From Daphnia pulex (lineage: Eukaryota > Arthropoda > Branchiopoda > Diplostraca > Daphniidae), in NCBI RefSeq assembly GCF_021134715.1, contig NC_060027.1, positions 5,766,001-5,830,000 on the forward strand: a stretch of 64,000 nucleotides of DNA. The letters are read 5' to 3'. This document shows positions 32,281 through 43,400 of this stretch, in pieces. Position numbers and translations under genes: made by a program. Within the stretch, counting starts at the first letter, position 1. Every line of letters begins with the position of its first letter. The notes beneath the pieces were generated by a model that saw nothing but the letters and a program-made list of their open reading frames with translations, searched no databases and was not told the DNA's origin.

Positions 32281-32286
32281 ATAAAA
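32281..32286 (+). promoter_or_regulatory. TATA-like box of the PAN-domain gene
   Basis: GATAAAAGGG lies about 30 bp before a TCATCATTC initiator-like sequence near 32306-32314. That start would give a short 5' UTR exon ending at the GTAAGT donor at 32358. Confidence 0.55.
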
Positions 32287-32462
32287 GGGAAGTGAACGAG
32301 AGGCATCATCATTCGCATTCTAACTCTGCAACAGTTAACTCAATTTCTCAACTCTATGTAAGTAGGCCTATCGATGCTCTATAACTGAATGATTGCTTTT
32401 CTGTTTTGAACGCTTTAATCCTGGACTTTTTTACCTTTTTAAATCAATCAGCCAGCCTCAAA

Positions 32463-32777
32463 ATGAATTTGATTTCAATCGCTTCCCTGTTGTTGGTTGT
32501 TGGTGTGGCTGCGATGGTGGTCGACGCTCAACGTAAACACCAAACGGGCGACGGTGGCGTCAAATTTCTGCCCAATTGCGACTATTTCGGCGGAGACCTT
32601 GTCGGCATTATTTTACCCGTGGAAGAATGCGGCAGGGCTTGCATCAATCACAGGGGATGCAATCATTTCACCTACCTGGATGGCGCGTGTCTCCTGAAAA
32701 GACACCGCTTAAACTTCAAGAGAACACCGTGTAGTTCGTGCGCTGTTTGCGGTTTCATCCCTTGGAGATCCGGATGA
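32463..32777 (+). CDS. Small secreted PAN/apple-domain protein
   Basis: The 104-residue product is secreted. It starts with a signal peptide (MNLISIASLLLVVGVAAMVV, cleavage likely near VDA-QRK). The mature part is one PAN_4/apple-type domain: eight cysteines and the pattern CDYFGGDL, ECGRACINHRGCNHFTY, GACLLKR. PAN domains bind proteins or carbohydrates; the partner here is unknown. The 5' UTR is split by a 94-nt intron (32358-32451: GTAAGTAGG donor, AATCAATCAG acceptor), and the ATG lies 11 nt after the acceptor. A TATA-like box lies at 32281. The coding sequence itself has no intron and no frame damage. Single-PAN secreted proteins are common in crustacean genomes. Confidence 0.85.
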   Translation: MNLISIASLLLVVGVAAMVVDAQRKHQTGDGGVKFLPNCDYFGGDLVGIILPVEECGRACINHRGCNHFTYLDGACLLKRHRLNFKRTPCSSCAVCGFIPWRSG

Positions 32778-34997
32778 CGAAGCCGAATGAATAATATATA
32801 GCGAATGAATGACGAGACGATGCAGTTGTAACTTGGCTGGTAACGACAAGCAGAAAATGCTATGACAAGTTAACCGTTTAGCTTATTAGATTATCTATAG
32901 CCCATCAGCCTATTATAAATTAAACATTGGCTGGCCCCCTTTTCCCATGTAGATGCAGATACATTTAGAAAATACACACAGCAAAAATTCAATTATTTCA
33001 CGTTTCTTCTATTAAATGACTATGGCGATTCTTTTAATCACCGAATATTATTTGCTATAATTCGACATGGACGCATGCTGACGTATCAAGTTAATTTAAT
33101 AATGAGGTGAAGGAAGAGCAACCAAAACGTCATCGATGGAATTTGGGAGTCGGGGTAGTAAGACGGTGCAGCAGTGCTGGGGTAGTAACGATTCAGTATA
33201 GTTATTCGGGGCAGTTACTGTGCTGCATGGTGTAGTAAGGGACAAGGAAACATGTCAGCACATCGCTAAACGGATTCCTCCCATCACCCACCCTCAATTG
33301 AACTCAAAAATAAAAAAATAAACATTAAGAACGCATTAAGAATTATGGTTTTTGATAACTACTAACCACTACGTGCTGTTAAAGTAAGAAAGCCTTTTCC
33401 TACACGAGCTGCTCTGGTTCTTGTAAGTTCTTTTCAGCGAAATAAACATCTAATTCTAACCACGCTCAACCCTGAGTGGTTGGGCGTGGTTGGAACTGAA
33501 ACTGATTTTGTGAAGCCACAATCGGCCACAATCGATAGGCTTAATCAGGTGGTGATGTTCGCTGCTCTAATTGACTTGAGCACCGGCACGGTATGTTTTT
33601 ATTTTTTTATCAATTATTTCTGTAAGAGTCGTAACTTCTGAGTTCTGATTGTTAAAAAAGTGAGCAAATGAGTTATTTTGTTTGTTTTTTTGTTGTTTTT
33701 TTTTACCAGCAAAATGCCCAACTTTATGATTTATTGGCTTCCCAACGGTGAACAATTAAAATGCTCGGATATACCGCTCTGCAAACGGACGAAAATCACA
33801 TCAGTTTCTGGCCATTCAAAGGCAAAGAATCGCGATTCTCGGAGACATCGATAGCTGGTTAATGAGCATTCGGATTGGATCTCACAAAGCAGTCCTGAAA
33901 ATCCCAGAAAGCCCAACTCCCGATATGAAATATCCAACGTCAACTCACTATAACGATGCCGGCGTCGTGGCCATCAACCGGTTGCGTCTACGAAGATTTT
34001 CTCAGTGACCAAAAAGTCGAGTTATATATCGAGAGAAAACAATTTCAGCAGTGTATTAAAGTACTTTCTCTCAATCGCTTCTGTCTTGTTGGTGACGTCA
34101 TAGTCTACAAGAGAATTGAGGAATCTTATTCCGATCTACTTTCCTTTGTGATATGGACCAATATTTTTTCTGGGTGGCGGTGGTTTATGTCATTGGATTA
34201 CAGGGCCGAATTTCGAAAAAAAATATGTCGTCTATAAATATTGGAAAGAAGGTTTCCAACGCAACCCTTACATCCCATTACATACATTGTCCCGCGTCCC
34301 CGAAAGAATCTGCGAACCTCGCAGATAAATAAACCGTTCCCTAATATAAAATAAAAATGTTAAAGGTACAGACAAATAAGTGTCTTACAGACATTATGAA
34401 AAGGACATTCCTAAAAACCGTCTGCGGTCTTTGGCAGCATTAAATCGCATTGCGTTTTGTCGAAATAGACAGATTCCGGATTATTGAAGTATACGTTCTT
34501 GGAATTCCTTTTCAAAAGCAGCTTATAAAAAATGGGGGATTCGGACCACTTCTTGAGACTTGACACTGGTTCAAGCTGAAGCTTCCCTAATATTCCTATG
34601 TTCCCTGTTCCTATAATAAACTGTGCTGCCCTGCTTTATAGTTTATACATTGATTTTGACGAACCCCCTGCCATACGTAAGTACAGCCTGAACAGACGCC
34701 AGCGCAGTCTATTGATAAAGAATACAAGTTTCACTTTTAACTTGGACACTTTCGGAGTCCCAAGCTCCAGGCTTGAATTGATAATCGGAATTGCCATAAG
34801 ATCCTTTCCTCCAGTCCCCTTCACTACTCTCGTTTTAACGTTTTTGAATTAATCTACAGTTTTCATTTGCTGTCAAACGCCGGTTCTTTTGTCGCTCGAA
34901 ACATACAACTTTGAGTCTTATCATAGCAGTAGTTTCGTCCCAAAAGTGTTCATAAATTGTTTCTTTGAAAATAAGCTTTTAATTTTCTCTGTATACA
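32778..34997. other. Intergenic DNA between the PAN gene and DJ-1
   Basis: No supported gene. A stretch at about 33740-34060 on the + strand reads partly like coding DNA (for example TPDMKYPTS and DAGVVAINRLRLRRF) but is interrupted by stops, and no family is recognised. Repeated GGGGTAGTAA-like phrases occur at 33150-33240. Confidence 0.4.
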
Positions 34998-35821
34998 ATG
35001 ACTAAACAAGCACTTATCATTCTTGCAGAAGGTAAAAGCAATTTGTTGTTTGTCTTCTGTTTAATTCATTCATATTTAAAAGTTTAAATTTTTTCATTTG
35101 GATTTCAGGAGCGGAGGAAATGGAAGCGGTTATAACGATTGACACTCTTCGTCGTGGGGGAGTAAGTTTAATTTTTAAAATATCACATAACATTGCCAGT
35201 AATTCTTAGTAATTGTAGATAGATGTAGTGGTTGCTGGTCTTGCTGGAAAAGAAGTTGTCAAATGCAGTCGGATGGTGTCAATTCTTCCAGATACAAGTC
35301 TTGAAGAAGCTCAAAAGAACTCACTCTATGATGTAGTTATTTTACCTGGGGGGTTAAAAGGAGCTGAACTTCTAAGTGAATCCCAACTAGTTGGTCAAAT
35401 TTTAAAGCAACATGAAAAAGAAGGGAAAATTGTTGCAGCAATTTGTGCAGGTGCTTACATTTAAATGCAAGCCTGTGGAACCAATAATCCACATGTTTAT
35501 ATTTGAATAACAGCTCCTATTGCCTTTAAATCTCATGGCATTGCCAGTGGAAAAAGTATAACATCTTATCCAAGCATGAAAGAAAGACTGGTTGATGCTT
35601 ATCAATATAATGATGGGGACAGAGTGGTAGTTGATGGTAAGCATTGATAGTTTAAGGTTTTTTAGTGATCAACACAATAATACTGATTCACATTTTCAGG
35701 TAACGTGACAACAAGTCGAGGACCTGGCACGGCGTTTGAATTCGCCCTGTCTTTGGTGGAGCAACTCGTCGGAAAAGAAGTAGCTGATTCGCTGGTTTCC
35801 CAGATGATCCTGAAAATCTGA
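34998..35821 (+). CDS. PARK7: DJ-1/PARK7 protein deglycase-like, five exons
   Basis: DJ-1 family proteins are small dimeric proteins of the cytosol and mitochondria that sense oxidation and are reported to detoxify reactive carbonyls. Coding exons are 34998-35031, 35109-35161, 35219-35450, 35514-35636 and 35700-35821. All introns are GT-AG and 57-77 nt, the phases match, and the sum is 564 nt (187 residues; human DJ-1 has 189). [12 protein letters not shown] near the N-terminus holds the conserved Glu (residue 17, human Glu18). ILPGG and AAICAG carry the nucleophilic Cys at residue 105 (human Cys106). [16 protein letters not shown] is the conserved C-terminal block. Possible polyadenylation signals are at 35914 and 36055. 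No damage is seen. Confidence 0.95.
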
Positions 35822-37413
35822 AAATCTATTACGGTATCCTATATTGCACTTATTATCTGAAAGACATTAAAAAGATAATAAGGAAGATTAGATAATAGAA
35901 ATAGACATGTGTGAATAAATTATGAATCATCAGTAATAAAAGGCAGTGTTTCTCACCATTCATTGCTGGATATGATTATTGAGCCTGCCTACTGATATTA
36001 GGTTCGAAATCTTGGTTGGAATTGGTTCGGTAAATATTATCAGCCTTGATTGAAATAAATAAAATTGAAATTGAGTGAAGTACCATTTTTCTGGAGTATT
36101 TTTATTTGGAAGACATTTTAATTTAAGAATTTCGTTTTCTCCGATCCTCTTTTCCGCCCATTTCCGGTCAATCTTTTTCCTTGCACCGTATTCGATGAAC
36201 TATTTTTAGATGAGAATATGTAGTATAACCACTAACCACAAGTATATTATCTTTTATCTAATTCTTTAATTTCATTTTCACCGTTATTTTTATCTTATGA
36301 TCTAAATCAGGATTCAGGAGAAATCACAGCTTGGCGATTTGTTGTAGTCCTATAGACGTATTATGACAATCTAAAAAACATAGGGAAAATAAATTGTAAT
36401 CCTTTGCTTTGCGCTTTGCCCCTACTTGTTTAAGAACAACAATGTAAATGAAATTATTTCCGAGATTATTTCTGAGATGTTGGCGACGTTATTCGTCTAA
36501 GTGCAAGGGCAAACGGACAATAATGGCTTAGTGGTTCTTGAAACCAACTGAAAAGAGTATCAACATAGATTTGGCCATCACGACAGAAGCATTTTGCCTT
36601 CGGCCATACTACGAAATATCAGGAAATGTATATTCATGAAATTGAGCAAGAATTAATTAGTAACGAAGTCAATACTTAAATAAATGAAGTAAATGGCAAA
36701 TTGAATTAATGTCTGCACGTTCTTTGGTCATTTCAGCATTTATTTAGGTGTCTAAATTATCTTGCCTAAATTCGGTTTCTCATCCTGTAGTTTTTTTGCA
36801 TCCTGCAACATTCACTAGATGCAATTAAAATTTATTGCGAAGGAATTTACGAAAAAATCATCAATTTACCTTATAAATGTAAACTTAATTATTATTAGCT
36901 CAAATCATGTTAAATGTTCTTGGCTGAGATTTTCTTACCTAGTTCAATGACAAAGTTGAAATGTTTTCTTATTGAAGCTGAATTCAACCGCGATCGACAA
37001 CATTTTAAAGCACAACAAGATAACACAAAGAAAATTGAACTAAACCTGAAACCGTAAGAGAAAATCTCTTCATATTTATTACTGTAGTTGCACACGCAAT
37101 AGTACAAGAACACGAGAATTTCAAGATGTGGAGAGAGGAGGGAGATTGGCTCAAACACCAGTGGGACTCCACTCTTAATAGCATTGCCAGTTACTACTTT
37201 AAAATGTCAAACGATAGCAAAACTTGTTAGGGTAGTATGTACACAAAGGAAATGAGAAAAGAAATTTAAAAAAAAGGAAAAAAAAAAAAAAAAAAACAAT
37301 AAAAAAACATGCTTTTTGTTGCTTTTAAAAGCCATCGTTTTTAAAAAGGGATGAAAAGCGCGAGAAAAGGACAATATTGTTTTAAATTCATTTTCGGCGT
37401 TCAAGATCTCCAA
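35822..37413. other. Convergent 3' intergenic region between DJ-1 and Atrophin
   Basis: The two genes point toward each other. After about 36070 the DNA is AT-rich with no coding signal. It must hold the 3' UTR of the - strand Atrophin gene (TTTATT, the reverse complement of AATAAA, occurs near 37075 and 36735) and the DJ-1 3' UTR on the left. Confidence 0.6.
35914..35919 (+). other. Polyadenylation signal candidate for DJ-1
   Basis: AATAAA lies 93 bp after the DJ-1 stop. A second, tandem one (AATAAATAAA) lies near 36055-36064, so two 3' UTR lengths are possible. Confidence 0.5.
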
Positions 37414-40400
37414 CTAAGGTCGACCCCCACGTGCAGCTTCTTCGATGGCTCGCACCTTCATCTCTCTCTCACGTTGTTGCTGTTGCCTGGATTGAGACAA
37501 TGATACTTCATTAAGAAACTGGCCGAACCAGAAGAAGCCGTCATCACGTGTTCCAATATTACTATACCTAATGTACTCTTCGTGTTGAGCAACAATATTG
37601 GGATGAGCATGGGGATGTAGGGAAGGACCAGACGGCGGGCCAGAGGGTGGAGCACCGGGGTGAGGGAATCGCTGCTCCATCATCTGCCGCTGGAGCTGCT
37701 GTTCGGCTGCAAACTGCCGAGCAAACTGTTCGTCGTAGGGACGACCCAGCATGGCAGCAGCGGCTGCGGGGTGCAGTCCCAGCGCGCTGTCTTGGTGTAG
37801 CATTCCCGGCGGAGGTCTGGGATATCCGGCGTTGAGAGGGAATCCCGGCGGCGGTGGCATGTCTTGACCTGAGGGATGGAGATGGAGGTGATTGTGAGTG
37901 TGGGCGTGAGCGTGAGTGTGGAGTTCGGGGTTAAGACCAGCCATTTGAAGTCGAAGTTGGTCCGCCATGGCTGCATGAATGCGCTCCGCCTGCAGCCGAT
38001 CCACCGCTGCTTGGTGGTCCCGCGCTTGGGCCTCCGAACGGGGATCTCCAGGTCCACCTCCTCCGCCGCCTCCACCCGATCCCGGAGGGCCGCCGATCGA
38101 TCCCCCCATGCCGCTGGGCAGCTGCAAACCGAGACGCTCGAGTCGTTCTCGTTCCATGGGATTCAGTCCGCCTCCGCCTCCACTCGGATTTCCTCCCAGT
38201 TGATACAAACTAAAACCGGGAGGAGGACCTAATCCCGCACCAGGAGGCGGTCCACCAGGCATTCCACCATATCTGTTACAAAAGGAGAACAAGAGAAAAA
38301 TATGCGCCAAAGCATTAATCACATCGGCAGATGGCAACCAATGATACGAGAGTTTGGTCATGTTTGTTAAGACAACACTTCCATTGCTAACGTTGATTAT
38401 TTGCATCTCTTATTACCTGCGATGAAGTTCGAGCCAATGCGGATCAAGAGGGCCGGAGAGTCTCGGTCCAAGACCTCCAGGACCACCAGGCATTCCCATT
38501 CCAGGGGGCATTCCGGCTCCATTTTTAAGCATCTCTTCTTTAAAACGATCCGATATCTCACGCTCGCGGAGTTCGCGGAGCTCCCGCTCTCGCTTCTCGC
38601 GTTCCAGCTCCAGTTCTAGACGCTCTCGGGCTCCAGCACCATACATACTAGCAAGCTGATAATGCAACATGGGATCCATGGCTGGCGGGCCGAGTCCCAG
38701 TCCACTTGGTACGTTTCGTTGCATTCCACCCGGAGAAAAACCTGTGTGAGGTCGGGCGTACTCACTGCAATAGCCAAGAGAAAAAGATTGAATGACTCAA
38801 TTCTCTTGATTTAAAATAATAAAAAAAAGATAATCAAATCAAATGATCAACCTTAATTGACGCAAAGCTGGAGTGTCAGGATATGGGCGGGGGCCAAATC
38901 GATCAAAGCCAGGAGAAGTGATGGTCTCGATAGGCCCAGCTCCAGATGTTGAAGGCTTGGGTGTTTCACGCTTATCCGGCGTGGCAGCTTTCCGCTAAAC
39001 ATAAAAATAATCGTAATCATAAAAATGAGTAATCAAAGCCAGTTAACATTTAATGGGGCAAAAAAAAAAAAAAAGACGGCGACTCGAAATCCTACCGCGT
39101 GAGCAGCAGCTCTTTCCCTTTCTTTCTCTTTTTCTCTTTCATCACGATCGCGTTCAGCTTGCCTCCGCAGACGCTCTTCCCGTCGCCGGGCCAACTTGGA
39201 ATCGGGCACCGGCTTAAAAGTGAGATCGGTTCGAGCACAGGAGTTACCTTCGCCGCGGTTCCAGTGACGCAAGAAACTACACAAAGCCAAAATTCAATTA
39301 AAACAAAACCAAAAAATGAATCGACAAATTTCCAAATAAAAAAAAAAAGCCAAATTCCATTTCCTTACATGGCACTTTGGCTGCGATGGCACTCGGAATC
39401 TTCAATTCTTGGTTCGGGACTCGGTCCGCGCGGAATGGTGTTGGCCACCGGACTGGGAGCATCTTCATCCACGTCCTCGTGCATGGTGTTGTTGGCTTCG
39501 TCGTGGGCAGCCGACATGGCTGCCGCCACCGAGGAGGCCGACGGTGGAGGAGCAATTCCGGGCATCATGTGATTGCCAACAGTCGGCGAAACCGACGGCA
39601 AGGTCAGCCCAGCAACTGGATGCGATAGCGTCGAAGTCGAGGCCACGGGTTGGATGGGTGTGGACGAGCGCGGCTGGAGATGATGATGCGGATGCGATAG
39701 CGGCAGAGGCAGTGAGTGTGGATGATGAGGGTGATGATTCCAGGGGGACTCGGATTTGGCTTGCAAATCAGCCAGCGACGGACCGCCGAAACCAAAGGGC
39801 CCACCCGGCCCCACGCCAGAGTAGGTCGGCATCGAACCTGAAGTGGGAGGGTATCCGCTGCCGAGACCGCCACTCGTCGAGGCCGGCGACGAGAAAATGG
39901 GCAAGTACGGCGAGGACGAAGACATAGAATGGGACATGGGGGGCATGGCTGCTGACGATGGGTGATGCGGTCGTTTGGGTGGCGGACTCGGCCCTCGCTT
40001 CGCAGGATTGATGGAGCCAACATTGACCATGGCTGACGAGGAAGAAGGTGGCGGCGAGCGGGATCGCGACGGCTGCGACGGCCCCATTTGAGACCCATCA
40101 GACGGCCCTTTGTTGTTGTTGTAAGGGCGACCGCCGCCCAAACCGCCGTGACCCGAAGACGACGAAGCCGAGGTCGACGTGACCGGAGGTGAGGGGTGCA
40201 TCGACGTCGCCAGTGGGCCGTTTCCGTTTCCGTTGCCTCCGCCCGAAACACTGGGCGCGAACGGATTAACCACCCCGGAAGGCGAGGTGTGGAAGTTACC
40301 CAAACTCAGAGAACTCTGGTGGTAATTGGCCACCGAGGACGGAGGAAAGCTGCTCGATCCAGAAGAGACGACAACAAACGACGGCGGTGATTGAGGTCGG

Positions 40401-43400
40401 GGTCCAGCCGAGGCCGGCGGCGGAGGGGCATGCATCCGCATAGGAGGGTAATGGTAAGCAAAAGGGTACGGGTAGTAGGGAGAATAGGCGTGCGCTCCCG
40501 GCTGGTGATACGGTGACAGAGGCAGCCCTTGAGGCGGTCCCAATCCCAACCCGTGAGGCAGGAAATGGGGCGGATAAGGCAAAGAATGGGCCGGTGGAGG
40601 AGGTGGAGGCGGCTGAGATTGCTGCGGTTGCGCCGGCGTTTGTTGCTGTTGCTGTTGTTGTTGCTGCTGCTGCTGTTGTTGCTGATGCTGGTGCTGCTGC
40701 GGAGTCGGAGTAGAAGCTTTTTTGATAGCAGGACTCGATTTGGAACCGCTGTTTGAGGAACTTCCACCCTGGCCGCTCCCACTCGACGATTTCTCCAGCC
40801 GAGGAGAGGCCGTCGGGTGCGGATGAGCAAGTCCAGGTTCGCGCTTGGGCTCCATCAGAGAGGCCATTGGGACGCTGGGGGGATACGATACAAATCCACT
40901 TCCCATGGATGGCATTGATCCATCTCGTGGAATGGAAGACATGTCCCGCAACGAGGCAGCAGAAACAGCCGGTGAAGAAGAAGAAGCCGAAACTGCGGAC
41001 GGGTCCACCATCTCCTGTTTGATTTTCAAGTTGTGCGGTTCACTCTGTTCGGGCATGTCACGCGGGGCCGACATGGGCAACGGGCCCAGGTTCAACGGTC
41101 CCAATGCAGGAGCAATAGTCGGATGATTAGCTGTCGTCGTAGGGGCGGGGGAGGCCATCGCATAAGGAACCGCGTCGACCATAGCTGAGGTGGATTCCAG
41201 CGGAGCGTAGGGTCGAATGAAGCCGGAATGAGCCGGCGGCACCATAAAAGGCGACGAGTGCAGACCAGACCCTGGTGGGCCGCTGCTATTGGCATTCCTG
41301 AGGGCTCCGTCGGCAGTGGCGATCGACATGTCCAGTGGAGGTGGGAAAGACGAGGACGACGTGGTCGGCGACGGCAGTTTGGGCGAGGAAGGGCCACCGA
41401 AACCCGAAGAGAGCGACATCTCTTCTTTGCCCATCCAGGCCGGCGTGGGCATCTTGTTGCCCCCCTCAATGGCCCCAGAAGTCACTGCCTTGTCTTGCAA
41501 AGTGGGCGACAACAGCGCTGCCGGACGACTTTTCATATCTTCGTTCGCTGTCGAACCGGCAGTGGCCGGATTGAAATCCGGTTCCAGTTTGACCATGGGT
41601 GGCAGATCGTCGGATTGGTTGGGTTTCACGGCCTCGAAGCTTCCTGGACGAGGGCCAGCCAATGTGTGTAGGGGACTAGGAGAGTCGCTCCTCTCCTTTT
41701 CGTCTGGTGCCCCATCGCTGGATGCCACTCCATTGGCTAGCACGGCGCTGGTGGCTGAGGCAGAAATGGCGGAAGAAGCGTTGTTCAAAGTAGCAATGGG
41801 ATTGGCGGACGAGGACTCGTTGGATGCAGCCACTTGCTCGGCAATGGCTGGCGCATTTGCATCGGTGCTCTTGCCGGCCGGCATTTCTGGAGATGAGGTT
41901 CGGGAGCCACCGCCAGCGGATCCGGAACCAGCGCTACGAGCTTCGCTCGGTTCGAGATCTTGATCGACTTCACCGTCCAATCCATCCATGCCATTATCCT
42001 CCAGTGAGCTGCTTTCGCTCGAGACGCTCTCGGACGGACTCTGTGGCAAAATGATTGGGAAAATCAAATCATTTGTTTTGATTTAAAACTAATAAGTAGC
42101 GATCGATAGACTCACCTCAGAATTGGCGTCGTTCTTCTTCTTCTTCTGGCGGGGTTGGCCACGCTCATCTTCGTTGCCGTTGCCGGCCTGCTCGCGATCT
42201 GGGCCAGGCACTTCACCGCCGGTGCCCCCACCAGCAGTGCCCCCACCAGCTCCTCCGCCTCCGTGGCGTCTCTTGTGCCCTTTGCTCGGACTTTCCACCA
42301 TCGACTTGGCTTTGTTGCCGTTATTGCCTTTATCCTGTAACAAGAGTCAATCAAACCAATTAAGACAATCGAGAAGCCAATGCGATTTAAAAAAAGTGAG
42401 AAAGATGACGCACCTTCTCATGCACGACCGAAGAAGACGATGACGAACAGTTGCTGGCCGAGCTGGGCGACTTGCGGTGACTTCGCCGCTCGTTGCCCTC
42501 CGGTTCCGGGCTGTTGTTACCGCTGTCTTGCTTGGGTCGATTCCGCGCGTTCTGTACCCCCATCGTTAGCGCAAAACAAGACGACAGAGAAGAGGAAAAA
42601 AAAATGAAAAGAAAAACAAAAGTTCAAGCAGGCTCGTTCGCTGGTCTACGCCAGACAACTCAAGTAATAAGTATACCAATTCTTTCGTGCGTGTTCTTGT
42701 GCGAACACGGCCCTCCACTTCTTCATCGTCAGGATTTTGGACGGGGCGAAACATGTACGGCGGCTCTGAGCGAGCCTCACTCTCGCTGACCTGTCATCGT
42801 CAAAGAAATTCACAAGATTGAGAAAAATATGCAGAGAGAGAGATGGGATAGATAGGATTGTGTACCTGCGCTTGTTGAGTAGTTTTTAACAGGGGAAGCT
42901 CGCCGTATTTCTTAAAGTGCACTCGACAATCCGTACATAAGAGGGCCTTGTCTTTGCCCGCATGATGCCAATCTTTCGATGCTGAGAGAGAAAATCATTT
43001 CAAATTAGACTGTGAAAAAAGTTAAGACTGCAAATGACGTTTTGACTATATACTTACATGTAGAGAAACAGTGACGACAGTGGTAGGCAGCTAAATCTCT
43101 CGAATCAGAGTCTTCATCAGAATTATCATCCTCGCTGGCCGAGCTTAAATCTCCTGTGGCACACAATAAAAAGCAAACGAACGTCGAAATGAATTGACAA
43201 TATTTATGTTGTTCATTTTTGTGTCGCACGAAAAAGCATTAAAAAATTTTAAGGACATAGTCTACAATTATCAAGAGGCAAGAAGACGCGGAGAGCGTAG
43301 AAAAATAAGGCCGAAAAACGCTAATTTAAACTCCAACCAGACAAGGTTCCAGAGAATGCGGTGGAAAGAGGGGTAAAACGACTCCTCAACCATCTGGACC

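Noticed and set aside
33731..34237. Possible gene at 33.7-34.2 kb
   Set aside because: Some phrases look coding, but stops interrupt the frame and no family is recognisable. Kept only as a note in the spacer entry.
39409..39927. Open frames on the + strand across 37.6-42.6 kb
   Set aside because: They are shadows of the GC-rich - strand Atrophin exons, which show conserved motifs and correct splice phases.
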